Numbered from the stretch's first letter, positions 35,561 to 47,180 are shown. The stretch: DNA of 64,000 nucleotides from Patiria pectinifera (GCA_029964075.1 CM057146.1:6963501-7027500), one strand, 5' to 3'. A program made the numbers and translations. Notes: generated by a model not told the origin, from the letters alone.

Positions 35561-37094
35561 TCACCGTACGGCGCGTCGTCCCCAATCCCTGGTTTGTTGT
35601 AAGACTGCACGGAGAGGTTTCGGTTTCACGCGAGCGACTCGAAGCGTTGTTTCCGAAGGATCAAACCACAAATGCATGTATTCGCTGTCAAAAGTGTAAC
35701 GCCAGATAAGTAAGGCGTGTTCGTACTCATGTAGTGATTGGAAAGATGGCATTGTTCATACGATTATTTACGGCGATACTCTCAATTGAGGGCAGTATAT
35801 AAGTTTAACGGTCAAGCCTACGCAGGTTTGGTTTGGGGTTAAACGTACGAAAAGTAGTTCGCGCATAATTAGCCGTTTCGGCGACGTAGTTCGCTGAAAG
35901 AGCTCCTGTTAATTACGTTTGTTCGTATTAGGATTTAAGATAGATAAAGGGGCTCTTTGCTGTTGTGATAAGAAATAATTGTATACGATTACATATCATC
36001 TGTACAGTGTGCAATAACGATCAGTTGTGTGATTACTTTTAGTTGATTGAGGGCGCTATTCAAGTTTAACGGTCAAGCCTACGCGCACTTTGTTTTGGGA
36101 GTTAACGAAAAGTAGTTCGCGCATAATTTGCTGTTTTGGTAACGTAGTTCATCGCAAAAAACAGCTTTTGTTAAATGCGTGTGTTTCATATTATGATATA
36201 AAATAGGAAAGCTGCATTTCTTTGATTCTCATTACTAACCGACCCATTTGTTTTATAGGCTCCCGACCAGAAAAAAACCTAAAACCTTTAGAATCCTATA
36301 ATTTACCGAAATGTAACGAATGGGAACTATAAGAGTCAGGCAATCATGCTCTGTGATATTTGAAGTGATTGAAAATTAATATCAATTTACGCAAAGTATG
36401 CGGTATAAAAACCAGCAGTGGAATCCCAGAGAGGACGCCTCTCATTAGGTGTCTCATATGACTTGTGTGCAGACCTGCAAATCGACTCCCATTGACCTGA
36501 GTGATATTTACGCGTATTGCCGTAAATTACCTACTCACAACTCTCCAAGGTGTTTGAGACACCCACCAAATTAAAGTTCATTTCATGATCTTTTATTTTG
36601 TGTTCAATTTTTGTTTAATTATCCTATGACTTATGGGAGAAAACTCCATCAAAGGATGTAACCCCGTAAAAGTAGTCGAAATGGTTTTCAAAGCGTCTGT
36701 CCAAAGAAATTTCGAAAGGTTCACCTGCGGTCGGCGGGCCGGCTCACCGTACGGCGCGTCGTCCCCAATCCCTGGTTTGTTGTAAGACTGCACGGAGAGG
36801 TTTCGGTTTCGCGCGAGCGACTCGAAGCGTTGTTTCCGCAGGATCAATGCACAATGGTTCGCCATGGAAAAGTTACCTATTACGTTCTTTTACTTTTGGG
36901 TGCAACACACTATTCACAATTCGCTCTCCCGCCATTACTTTTTTTTGTGAACACGAAATCGCCATTTCAACTTCTCCGGTTTTTGTTCAAATATCGCGAT
37001 ACAAACTTAGAGCAAATTATGGCACACACTGCTGTACCCGATAGATGGTGTAGACGGTGTTCGGGTCTGTAGCATTGGGAGGGCGAGATACGGC

Positions 37095-37288
37095 CAGTGG
37101 CGCACCCAGGATTTGGCTGGTGGGGGGCTCACCATTTTGTTCAAAAATTGTTGTTGTTTGGGAGTTTTGTTGTTTCGTGGGACCAAAAAAAAATTACTAC
37201 AAAAACAAAAATAAACAAATTCACAACTTGTTGGGGGGGGGGCTCAAGCCCCAAGAGCCCCCCCCCCCCCCTTTTTGGCGCGCCACTG
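37095..37288. mobile_element. Short hAT-like MITE, 194 bp
   Basis: It opens with CAGTGGCGCACCCAGG and closes with GGCGCGCCACTG. The GGGGGGCTCAAGCCCC core resembles the elements at 12.7 and 49.1 kb. Copies at 54.3 and 60.2 kb show the uninterrupted site (GCGAGATACG.TATTGAAAC), but no 8-base duplication survives at this one. Confidence 0.65.
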
Positions 37289-37600
37289 ATTCAAACTAGA
37301 ACAGAAACGCCCCATCAAGAATAGTTTGAGATAGGGGTGGTTCCTCTTCGGCGTAACAAAGAAGGCGCTAAAAATTACGTAACAGAGTGCGCTGTCAATA
37401 GTGTAACACCCCATATTGAAAGAGAAAGTACGGCGTGTTGGAATTCCGACATTGGAAAGAATTTTATTATCGAGTAGGCCTATGTGATACTCTCAGTCGA
37501 TTGAGGGCACTATTTAAGTTTAACGGTCAAACCTACGCAGGTTTGCTTTGGGTGTTAAACGTACGAAAAGTAGTTCGAGCAATAATTGGCCGATTCGTCG

Positions 37601-39235
37601 GCGCTATTTTGCCATGTTGTGGAGGGATCGTTTTTCAAGAGGGCTACCGTTCCTCTTTGGGGAAAATGGGGGTCGTCTTCTTTGGGCGAGAATTTCTCGA
37701 AAAGTCGATGGTCAACCCACCAAAAATGAAAAGAAAAGAAAAGATGACCTGTTGATCATCATTGTTCTGTGCAGCTTAAATACCTGTGAGAGTTTTTAGT
37801 ATTTTTAAAAGAATTGTGAAATACGGGCATTTAGCACTAGTGTCTATGGGAATTTTAATGCCGGGTTGCACCCTTAGATCGTAGCCGCTAGTAATACATT
37901 GCAGTACAATTTCGGATAGCGCCAGGTATGTACGAGTATAACATGGGTTTTATTTACCTACCTTGCGGTTAAGGGGTGTATCCCCCCCCCCCCCATATTT
38001 TGTAAAGACTACCCTTTTCCATTAAAATGACCTTTTTTTCACCAGCGTTTACCCTTTTACCAAGTGCCCTTTTCCTGAACAAGTGCCCTTTTTAAAAAGA
38101 ACTCGATCCCTTTTCGCCCCATCAGCCTTTTCTCGGCTGGTGCCTTTTTTGTAAAATCGTAAAAAATTGTAAAAAACCTACTTGATTTTACGGAGGCCAA
38201 GCGTCCGGGAAAACGAGTGTCTACATTTCAGCACGGACTGTGCAAGTGCCCTTCAAGATATTTTACCCCCCCCCCTAAAAATGACCTCTGCAACATGGCA
38301 AAATAGCGCCACTTTCGAGCCCAATTGAATCCAAAATGCTAAGATTGCGAAGCCCCATAAGTCCGTGCCAGAGGTTCATTGCCATATCTCTTCAATTCCC
38401 CAATCGTATTGAAACCAAAATTGGGATGCTGACGTCTGTGCCCACTGACTGCCCGTGGAGAATTGTTTGAATAATTTGGTGATTCATGTATTTCTATTAA
38501 AATTGAGTGAATGATGCAAATTACGTGATTTGTTTTTAGAGTTACTATAGTCAATAACATACATGTATGTACTTTATTACCATGATATTTTTTGTATTCA
38601 ATGGAGTAAGCCACATATCTTTTTAGTGCTTTTTCTATCACGGTCATTGTCTTATTGACACCATGGAGCTATACAACCTGTGCACAAACACATTGACGGA
38701 TAACCACTGATTAATACTAAACAATGATAACAATTTGAGCTTTTAACTCATTCCAAATTTTTACATCAAGAAAAATACATCATTTTTTTTATCCACACTC
38801 ACTCTAATACCTTTTTTGGTTTGTGAACTTAAATTTAGACCTATCAACAAAAAAGAAAATTTCAAAGCCGAAAAATATTTTTTTTGCTTTTTTTTCGGAA
38901 AAATGATTATAATTTCCGTTTAATATACAGATCAGTTTCGTGTGTCTAGTAGAGATGACAGAAATCTTTAACCGAGGGCCGGATCGTGAGTGAGCACACG
39001 AACAGGTACAATGACGTGGATCATCTGTGATTCTCTAGATTAAGCTAAAAATCCTTCGACTCGGTTCCTTCTATAATGCTTCCGAGTCGAAAAAGGGTGT
39101 AATTGAGAGAGAAGTCTGATATTAATTGTTCGAGCATTGACGACGGCAAGTGATGTGAATTGTGATTCATTGCAGTCTGAGACAATAATTATTGTCCGAC
39201 CACTGACGGCGAGTGATCGTTCAGTTGACATTTTT
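37601..39235. other. Spacer; C-rich, degenerate CCCTTTT repeats at 37979-38275
   Basis: From 37979 to 38275, between a C13 run and a C9 run, the motif (G/A)CCCTTTT recurs every 20-30 bases. The rest is AT-rich with no gene I can support. A segment at 38399-38446 has an inverted relative at 47870-47920. The 3' end of the lectin gene at 39236 should lie here; an antisense AATAAA is at 38572-38577. Confidence 0.4.
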
Positions 39236-39970
39236 CTACAGTTCAAAATAGTAACAGTTGTTGGTTGCCTTATAGTCGGTGACATCAGCCACAAGACGAG
39301 TGACGTCATTGAGTTGACACATCTTTTCTCTTTCAGTGTTGCTCTGCCAGAGATTAAAGGAGCGGCATCGAAGATCGGCTAGGCACGCCCAGCCACAGGC
39401 AAGCACGCCATCTTCCGTCCGATTCTTGATGTCGTGATGGAGGAGGCATAACTGGGGGACACGCCCATCAGGACCGGTGAAGGTGTGGTAGGCTGGCATC
39501 GCAGAGACCGTCATCTCACAGGCTGCAGGTTTGCGGTTGCTGCAAGGAACGCTGTCGGACCATAAGCCCCCACCACCGTACACAGTCATCCGGGCGCAGT
39601 TAAGCTGGTTGTCGTTGTGCGGATTTCCCCCTTTCCAACTGCTGAAAGTCATAGGTTGACCTCCGCACAGCCAGATACCCTCTTTGGCCGCATCCGTGCA
39701 GCCGATCCACATACCGCTAGTCTGTGGCCCCACTGACTTCCAGATGAAGTCGTTTTCTTCCCGCGAGTTGGGCACGGCCAGACTGCTTCCCGGCCGGTTA
39801 CAAGCCTCCGAGGCCTCAAACCAATTCATCTTGTCCGGTAGTAAGATGTAGCAAGATTGCCGCCATTTCAGCCAGCCAGGCGGGCAGGAGGCGTAGAGGG
39901 TCTGGCAGCTTGGTAAATTGATGAAGACCGAGACAAGCATCAGAACAAACCTTGCTGTCCACCAAGCCAT
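39236..39970 (-). CDS. Secreted C-type lectin-like protein with PAN/apple domain (paralogue 1)
   Basis: A single exon of 244 residues. Residues 1-27 form a signal peptide (MAWWTARFVLMLVSVFINLP core). Residues 28-152 are a long-form C-type lectin-like domain: C29 and C40 make the N-terminal loop, then W50, C57, WIG (88-90) and the closing cysteines of CARM, SVPC and AACE. The EPN/QPD calcium motif is replaced by GNPHND and WND by WSD, so classic Ca-dependent sugar binding is doubtful. Residues ~161-244 fit a PAN/apple domain with AC-GWAC-x5-RC, KMCQLND and NCYYFEL. PAN domains bind proteins or glycans. The start is the ATG preceding the hydrophobic core, and a TATA box lies 41 bases upstream. 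The architecture suggests a secreted recognition protein; the role is inferred. A paralogue is at 44610 and a broken copy at 41251. Confidence 0.88.
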   Translation of the reverse strand: MAWWTARFVLMLVSVFINLPSCQTLYASCPPGWLKWRQSCYILLPDKMNWFEASEACNRPGSSLAVPNSREENDFIWKSVGPQTSGMWIGCTDAAKEGIWLCGGQPMTFSSWKGGNPHNDNQLNCARMTVYGGGGLWSDSVPCSNRKPAACEMTVSAMPAYHTFTGPDGRVPQLCLLHHDIKNRTEDGVLACGWACLADLRCRSFNLWQSNTEREKMCQLNDVTRLVADVTDYKATNNCYYFEL

Positions 39971-40010
39971 CGTACCGTTGAATGCTGCCAACTATACGTG
40001 TGTATGATCT

Positions 40011-40017
40011 TTTTATA
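40011..40017 (-). promoter_or_regulatory. TATA box of lectin/PAN paralogue 1
   Basis: The minus strand reads GAGTATAAAAAGATC, a strong TATAAAA, ending 41 bases before the ATG at 39970. Transcription would start about 30 bases on, leaving a very short 5' UTR. Confidence 0.6.
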
Positions 40018-41250
40018 CTCGCTGCAATTTTAAATCGTGTACGTAGTTTAAGGACGCATATAAATTGCATCAAATTATTCATCTCAAGTACTGCTAATTA
40101 TCACCATGGCGCCTGCATCGTTGGTAGAAGAGAAACCATGGTGACGAAATGTAATACGTGGAAAAAAATCCCAATGAGGCAACCGTTTATTATCATTGCA
40201 TTGTATACTTACATAGTATAACAATGAAGTATATCAGTATAAACACAATTATTTTTCCAGTGAGAGACACTGAACAAAAATAAATTGTATTCTTATATTC
40301 TGAAACTATTGAAAATATATTCTGAAAATTCGAAGAAAACGGCAAATGCATCTTCCTAAATTTTAGAACTGATAGAGATTTTGTTTCTTCTTTTTGCAAT
40401 GACGCTCCATCATAACAGACAGAAAACAAAACCTGGTTGCATAAGGCCTAACTAGAGAACATTTTACTACAATTATAATATTTTTCCACATTAAGAAAGC
40501 AACGACGGAAAATCTTTAAAATGTGCTTCACAACTGGTAGGTTTCTTTCTCGTCAAGTCTTTTCATTTGGGAAATTGTTGAGATCAAAGGAAATATCTCA
40601 CGACAGTTTGTTTGTTAACCATGCTTTGCATGATGACGAAAACACGAAATTATCATGACGGTGACAACAGCGCTGGACTGGTAAGTGAAGAAAACGCTTC
40701 AATTATCTTGCTTTAACTGGTGGACAATTAGTCAATTACCACGACAATAATAGCTTTGTTGAGTGTACTGCCTCCAAGGTCGGAGAGTTTATTGATGTGG
40801 AACTTGTGAAATAATGGCAGTCAGGGGCGAATAGTTTCCATGGTGAAGCGTCCATAAGTAAACGATTTTACGGTTGGCCTAGAGTGTATGCTTTTTATGA
40901 GTTTATGATGTGGTTGAGAAAACGCTCCAACATGTACGCTTTAAGTTGTTTGTCTTCAGGAGAATGCTGGGCTTTTACAGAGGAAAGGGTTTTAATACTA
41001 TATCCAGGTTGTTCACCAGTCTTGTGCCATGTTCCCTGTAGGTAACATGCAGAGTGCTATACACGCCGAGGTTGCTTGATCTGTAAGGTCACTGTCAGTG
41101 GAATTTTGGGACCTGAGTAAAAAAAAATACACGTACGTGTATGTATTGCTTTAGTCCTCGAAATCCTCTTCAGTCCAGAGAATCCCAACTTCTTAATCAC
41201 AGCATTGACTCTCAGACGAAGAGGCTTTCTTCTGGTAAACTTTCGGCCGG
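40018..41250. other. Intergenic, no feature recognised
   Basis: AT-rich spacer between paralogue 1 and the broken copy. No frame, inverted repeat or tandem repeat that I would defend. Confidence 0.3.
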
Positions 41251-41424
41251 TTAAGCCTCCGATGCCTCAAACCAATTCATCTTGTCTGGCAGTAAGATGT
41301 AACAAGATTGCTGCCATTTCAGCCAGCCAGGTGGGCAGGAGGCGTAGAGGGTCTGACAGACCGGTAAACTTATGAAGATCACGACTAGCATCGGAGAACA
41401 ACTTGCTATGATAAACCATGCCAT
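41251..41424 (-). pseudogene. Broken lectin/PAN copy: signal peptide and first part of the lectin domain
   Basis: The translation MAWFIIASCSPMLVVIFISL, then PVCQTLYASCPPGWLKWQQS and CYILLPDKMNWFEASEA, is nearly identical to paralogue 1. A 2-base deletion (CCGGTTACAAG in paralogue 1, CCGGTTAAG here) then creates a stop, and homology ends a few bases later near 41240. The rest of the lectin domain and the PAN domain are missing. Upstream (41425-41465) part of the leader-coding sequence seems duplicated. It could be a relic of unequal crossing over. Confidence 0.8.
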
Positions 41425-41499
41425 GCTTGGTATATTGATGAAGATCAAGACACAACTAAAACCAAAATGTCTGAACACTATCCACTCCAAATCTTATCT

Positions 41500-43660
41500 A
41501 CATTGTAGAATATGACAACCTTTTAACAAAGAATACATTTTGCAGTTGCCATTTTATTCTGCAGTTCTTGAACTTGCGTCAACAAAGACGTACTCGGCAA
41601 CAAACACGTTGTTGCTATGATGTCTTATTTCGGATCTCCAAAAGGAGACAGGCGCGGCGTTATGAATTGTACTCATTTTTATCTGTGCTATTATTTTCAA
41701 GTAACAATAAATTTGTTGAAACTCTTGACAATGTATAGTTTTTACAATGCAAGATAACTATGCAAGATACACGGGGAACATTTAAACTACAAGAATTCAA
41801 TTTCGATAGCACACATCCAAACATTTTAGTAACTGCAACATAGTTGTGCAATAATTAGTGTTCAATTAGAAACTTGTGCAGTCCTCACTAGCAAAATCGG
41901 AGACATTTATGCATGGTGCAGTGTTGCGACTTAGTGTGCATATAGAGATACGGCTCAGCCCCGTGCGAGTGGTATAGTGCCCTCTGTAGCCCTTCAGAGG
42001 AATTTTACTCGGCATGTAACCTTTAGAATACAATTTATGCATTAAAAGTGAGTACATGTACTTGCGAAAAAAGTTCAAGTCGGTTTACGTGTAACATAAA
42101 AGAATACTATGAAAAAATATGGCGCCAAATTCATTGAATGCTCCTAGCCTATAGGCGCTTTACATAAGTATTAAGACAAAGAATCCGTTCTTAGCTACTT
42201 GTGGTACATACGAATAGTTGAATTTAAAATCAATCCTCTAAAGACAATCATTAAATCCATACGAGTCGTGTAAGTCTAAAATGTAAAGATGCAATGCAAA
42301 CCATATACCTTACCACAAACATCAACACTGTACGTCATCATGCATGTAAATATTCAGTCTTTAGAATGGTTAAATACACTCGATATTACTTAGCTCACAG
42401 TAACAATGCAAACGTTACCTAGACAACATCGCTTTTACATTGTAATAAATTGCATCGATCATTTTACAACATAACAACTAATTGTTGCCCTTAATTAGCC
42501 TTCTGAAGTGCTCTACAAAAAAAATCTAAAAATGGCCCAATTCATAAGCTTTCTTTTTTAGTAAAAGCTTTCAAAACTTATCAAGAAAATCATTTATGTT
42601 TATATTCTTTTAAACTTTTTTTTTTTTTTAACTGTCCACACAGATCAAAAGTTCAGTGTGTTCTTTCAAAAAAAAAAAAACAAATCATAGGGATGTGTGA
42701 ATTGTTTTTTTTTTGCTAAGAATCCACCTGTGTGATGTGTGATCCGTGCTTTAAACTAAAACGGACAGGTAAAATGTAAAATTTAAAAATAAAAAAAAGA
42801 AGTGATTTGAGATGAACTAAAAAAAAAGCATGGGCTGAATTTTGCTCCTATTGTTTAGTAGAGTGTGATGAAAGAATGTCACTAAAACAATAGTAGTATT
42901 TTTTGGGTTTTCGTTTTTGACTCGCCAGTTTTGTCAAGATTATGATTGTAACATATCTCACTTGAGTTTCGCAATTCTTGACAAAAGACATCTGAACAGT
43001 TTGAGTCACAGCTCTTTTCATCTGAAACAAAAAGACTTCTTGGTCCGGGAGATTTGCCGATCGAATACAGTAGGACCTCTTTGGTCATTCAAGCATTAAA
43101 CAGAATGAACTTAGAATTTGAAGATGAAGTATGTCCTCTACGCCGATCGAACGGTCATGAAACGCAAAGAATTGAAAGCGGTGTTCGTGCATCGCCAATT
43201 TCTTTTTATTTTCAAGTCAAAATGCTTGCTCTTTCTTGTGCTCGTCGTGGATTTGTTGGTTCCGAGAAAACAACCCAAAGAACTCCACTTTTCGGTCGAT
43301 GCACTCTTTAACGTCAGTGGTCAGATATAACCTGGAATGCAGATACTATGGGCTCCGTGCTCTAACAAAGAGCGCGCGTTTTTACCACTTTTGAGAGCCC
43401 CGTTAACGGGACACACACTCAGACTCGGATCCAAAAAAAAATTTAAATAAAAAATTCATGAAAAAAAATGAGGAACCCCCTGCTCTGACATCCACATTTT
43501 TTTACTGGTAATAATGTCCGCCTTTGCTCAAAATACGGACAGAGCCAGCTTGGTAGGGGGTATAATGTACACTATTCAGTGATATAGCGTTAATAATCGT
43601 CGGATTTCAACAGCGGCAGCGCCCCCACTGAAAAGTACGGTACGAGCGTGAGGAGGAACA
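41500..43660. other. Intergenic, no gene recognised
   Basis: AT-rich with long T and A runs near 42.6-42.8 kb. Short frames at 42.9-43.3 kb lack similarity to anything I know and lack good splice or start context. Confidence 0.3.
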
Positions 43661-43669
43661 CTATTATTT

Positions 43670-44085
43670 TTAAAGGCCAGTTTTCCATATGAGAGGGGCA
43701 CAATTTTACTGTTGCGAGCAGTGCACTAGTGTGCTTTCGAGGAGCAGTTTCCACCTCGAGAAGTTATCGCGAGATGCACTATTTTTTGTTAGCCAATTTT
43801 CAATCTTGAGAGGGGCACAATTTTGTTATTGCGAGAACCCCTCTTGTGCTTTCGAGGGGTAGTTTTCCATCCCGAGAAGGTGCACAATTTTTTAATGCGC
43901 ATGCGAGAAGGGCACTCGTGTTTTTGAGGGGCAGTTTGATTACAAGAGAGGAGACAATTTTATTTGTAGCGCGATCATATGCTTTTATGTGTGCGTTTGA
44001 GGGGCAGTTTTGTTTTCATCTCAAGGGGGCACATTTATAAACGCGAAAGGGGAACTTTTGTTATACTGGTGAAATCTTGGGGGCA
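43670..44085 (+). repeat. Degenerate ~65-73-bp minisatellite, about six units
   Basis: Units start near 43677, 43742, 43792, 43859, 43930 and 44003, each with GGGGCAGTTTT, a variable middle, GAGAGGGGCACAATTTT and GCTTTCGAGGGG. The last unit is followed by CGGTTCAGCCGCCCCTG, like a hAT terminus, so the array may be part of a transposon. Confidence 0.65.
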
Positions 44086-44609
44086 AGTTTCCCCCCCGCC
44101 CGGTTCAGCCGCCCCTGTTGCAACTTATTTAGGAACTCATAATTTCCCACGACAGATCTACCAAGAAAACAACAATGTTTAAGTCTTTGGATTTTTTTCA
44201 TAACGAAGAAAACATTTGTATTCGTTGTTCACACTTACTTTTTACAACCTCTTGTTGGTACATGTACATCTAAATCTTAACTTAACTCAGTTTTGATGAT
44301 AATGTTCACAAATTAAAAAAGAAACAGTCAATGTTCGTGTCCATTGAAGATGACATAAACAGACGACTTCAACTGGCATCCAGATTGTAGGTAGTACATC
44401 CCGTGACCAGACACAAATACGGCAAATTTGTGATTAAGATTTTAACTTTCAACTCAGCTACTTCTAAAACAAGGCATCGATGTTTGTGAGTTCCAATCAA
44501 TCAGCAGTGTATTTATAATATAATGCGTAATAAGGTATCAGTGTATTTCCAACAGTAGTATAGTGTTCGTCCGAGCATTGACGGCACGTGTTCTTTCGGT
44601 GAAATATTT

Positions 44610-45335
44610 TCACAAATTAAAAAAGTAACAGTTGTCGGTTGCCTTAAAGTCGTTGTCATCAGCCACAAGACGAGTGACGTCATTGAGTTGACACATCTTT
44701 TCTTTCTTGTTGCTCTGCCAGAGATTGAAGGAGCGGCATCGGGGATCGGCCCAGCACGCCCAGCCACAGGCAAGCAAGCCCTCTGCCGTCAGATTCTTGA
44801 TGTCGTGATGGAGGAGGCATCGCTGGGGGACACGCCCATCGGGACCGGTGAAGGTGTGGTAGGCTGGTACCGAAGAGGGTGTCATCTCACAGGCAGCAAA
44901 TCGCTTTCTATTGCAAAGTGTCTTATCGACCCAACGCCATCCTTCGTAGGGGGACATACGGGCGCAGTTACGTTTATTGCTTCTGCTTGGGTAGCTCGGA
45001 TGCCAGTTGGTGTATTGTGCAGGCTGACCATCGCACAGCCAGACACCCTCTTGAGCCGCATCCGTACAGCCAATCCAGAGACCACCGGTACCTTTTACCA
45101 ATGACTCCCAGATGAAGAGGTTTTCCTCTCTTGAATTGGGCACAATCATGCTGCCTCCTGGTCGGTTACAAGCCTCCGAAGCCTCAAACCAATTCATCCT
45201 GTTAGGGAGTCGGATGTAGCAAGACTGACGCCATTTCAGCCAGCCGGGCGGGCAGGAGGCTTGGAGAAAACTCCGGTTGCTGACTAAAAGTAGCAAGAAA
45301 AGTATCAAAATTAAGTTCTCCAAAAACCATGACAT
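44610..45335 (-). CDS. Secreted C-type lectin-like protein with PAN/apple domain (paralogue 2)
   Basis: A single exon of 241 residues. A strongly hydrophobic signal peptide (residues 1-26) is followed by a C-type lectin-like domain (about 27-150) with SCPPGWLKWRQSC, EACNRPG, WIGCTDAA, CARM and CNRKRFAACE, then a PAN/apple domain (about 159-241) from YHTFTGPDGRVPQRC to DNCYFFNL. It is close to paralogue 1 in both domains, but the ligand-facing loop differs completely (NWHPSYPSRSNKRN against SWKGGNPHNDNQLN) and WND is WVD. Diversity confined to that loop suggests different targets. No TATA box lies next to the start; a TATAAA on the minus strand at 45507-45512 is a possible promoter. Function as a recognition protein is inferred. 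Confidence 0.88.
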   Translation of the reverse strand: MSWFLENLILILFLLLLVSNRSFLQASCPPGWLKWRQSCYIRLPNRMNWFEASEACNRPGGSMIVPNSREENLFIWESLVKGTGGLWIGCTDAAQEGVWLCDGQPAQYTNWHPSYPSRSNKRNCARMSPYEGWRWVDKTLCNRKRFAACEMTPSSVPAYHTFTGPDGRVPQRCLLHHDIKNLTAEGLLACGWACWADPRCRSFNLWQSNKKEKMCQLNDVTRLVADDNDFKATDNCYFFNL

Positions 45336-46206
45336 GTTTTTAAGATGGATACAGCAGCTCTGACGTTGCCCACAATTTTTTCTTCATACGAAAACTGCAG
45401 GCAAGAGTCACCTCATTGTCATTATGCCGTTACCATGACGAATGGCTTGTGTTAAGACAGCGTGATAATTGAACTACGTTTTAATTGGCATTGTTCAGAG
45501 TGGGGCCTTTATAAGGTATTACAAAATGAAGCAGGACCGTATCAACAGAATAGCTTTATCAGTGTGTTCTCTTATCATGGCAAATTAGTCCATAATGGGG
45601 AAAATATATGTGAATTTTAACCCCCCCCCCCCCTTCTTCTGATGGAGAATAATATTTTATCTGATGTGGTTTGCTTATACAGTCAAAGTGTTCGAGTTGG
45701 GGGAAAGTATTAAAAAAAAAAAATTGTGGCTTGCTGCATTTAATAGAACAAAATAGCATGGGAATAAAAGTAAATGTTATTGACTAGTAACTGTGAAAGT
45801 TCACGTAATTTGCATACTCTAATCACAAGTTATCCCATGATTTTAATAGAAATACCACATCATTCAGCTGCCCACCATTGATCATGTACCGATACGCATT
45901 GATGAATACCATTTTAATTACAATGCACCATGGGGTTTTCCTACCTCCATGAATAAACGAAAACTTGCATAGGGAAACAGACAAAATTTACCATCATCAT
46001 TTAAGAAAAACAAATTGATTTGTTTCTCATACACAAAACACAACATCTGACAAAATGATTCAGTCTTGACTTGGATTATTAAAAGCTCATTTGTATCTGA
46101 ATGCCTGTGTGATAATCTCTGGTACTCCACTGAATAGCTTCAAAGAATTTAGAAATCCATGGACAGCTGTAAACATAGGTTCTTTTGGTAAAACATGCTT
46201 AACTTA
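45336..46206. other. Intergenic, no gene recognised
   Basis: AT-rich with C14 and A11 runs near 45.62 and 45.71 kb. It probably includes the promoter of paralogue 2. Confidence 0.3.
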
Positions 46207-46524
46207 GGCCACAAAAAAAAGTCTCCGGGTCGGTGTATGCGCCGCGCCGCAGCGCGTCGCGTCGGCGGCAAAAAAGTTTTTTTTTTTACAAAAAATGATG
46301 TCAAAAAACCGCCAACTCACTGGTTTGACTGAAATTCTGCTGCTGCAATTTTTACGTTTTTTTAGAAGGGGTTATGATCGAGATAAAGATTATGTGGCCT
46401 CTCTGGACCCCCATTCAAAAAAAAAAAAAAAAAAAAAAAACAGGTAAAAAAAAAAAAAAGCCGCGTCGCCGCACCACTTTTGGGGCAAGCTCCATACCAG
46501 AAACCGGAGACTTTTTTTTTGGCC
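46207..46524. mobile_element. MITE, 318 bp, with ~24-bp TIRs
   Basis: It starts GGCCACAAAAAAAAGTCTCC and ends with the inverse GGAGACTTTTTTTTTGGCC. Near-palindromic GC-rich patches (GCGCCGCGCCGCAGCGCG) lie inside the left end and GCCGCGTCGCCGC near the right. The interior has a 24-base A run (about 46417-46440). No clear target duplication. Confidence 0.65.
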
Positions 46525-46789
46525 TTTTCGTTTTCAGTATAACGCTCATTTGTTTTTGTTTTTGTCACACTGATGATGCTCCTGTAATGCGCGCTTCTTT
46601 GGTGTATCCAATTTAATTTGCTTTTGAAGGGGGAAAAAAATCATGAATTCATGTCACTTTCTTTTTGACTCGCTCTGTACAACCCCTGCCTGTTGTGTTT
46701 TACATTTTCTGGTTTCCGGTAAAAGATTGTGATTTTTGCTGAAAATGTCTCATACCCAAATCCTGTTTTTTTTCTTAGCATTTTCAAAT

Positions 46790-47180
46790 TCTCTGCTATT
46801 AGATCATTTTGTGGGCCATGAACGTGAAAGTTTGTAAAATAAAAAGGGTGAAAGCCGTGCACAGGACTGCGAGCTTGTATTTCTGCGAAATTTCAATGAA
46901 ACTGTGCCTTAAAAGTGATCTATTTTGCAAGACATCATTTTTCAAAATGGCGATGGCCATTAGGACTATTTTTTAGGGGTTATCATCTTTGGATGGACAT
47001 TTTTCCCAAAAGTAATCAAATTAACCCAAAAAATTAACAGAAAACGAAGATAATAAAATAAGCTTTTATGTGATGGGTGTCTCGAACACCTTCGGGAGTT
47101 TTAAGCATTTTCCCTGAATTTCTGAAGTGAAGGCATTTGTAATCGTTGGGGTCTATGGCAGTTTATTTACTGCTGGTCTG
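46790..47180. repeat. Degenerate outer module of palindrome 2
   Basis: It follows the order seen at 49.85-50.2 kb: TTGTGGGCCATGAAC, GAAAGCCGTGCACAGGA, TTTTCAAAATGGCGATGG, GATAATAAAATAAGCTTT and TGTCTCGAACACC. It marks the probable left limit of palindrome 2. The following 0.9 kb (47181-48069) is not clearly related to the arms and shows no gene. Confidence 0.55.

Larger units (their letters stand above)
31060..37600. repeat. Giant palindrome 1, right arm
   Basis: Inverted counterpart of 22160-29990, with one B unit (32.1-34.2 kb) split by a 1266-bp insertion, single or paired TTTTCGTAC boxes at about 34.4, 35.85, 36.1 and 37.55, and shortened (CCCGCCG)n tracts at about 35.54 and 36.73. Similarity stops near 37600, where unrelated sequence starts, so this is the likely outer edge. 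Confidence 0.7.

Noticed and set aside
41251..41490. Functional short lectin isoform with a spliced second exon
   Set aside because: The stop comes from a small deletion relative to the paralogue and there is no GT donor at that point; a pseudogene is simpler.
43054..43330. 85- and 70-codon overlapping frames as a small gene
   Set aside because: Two frames overlap each other, neither has a recognisable domain, signal peptide or splice signals.
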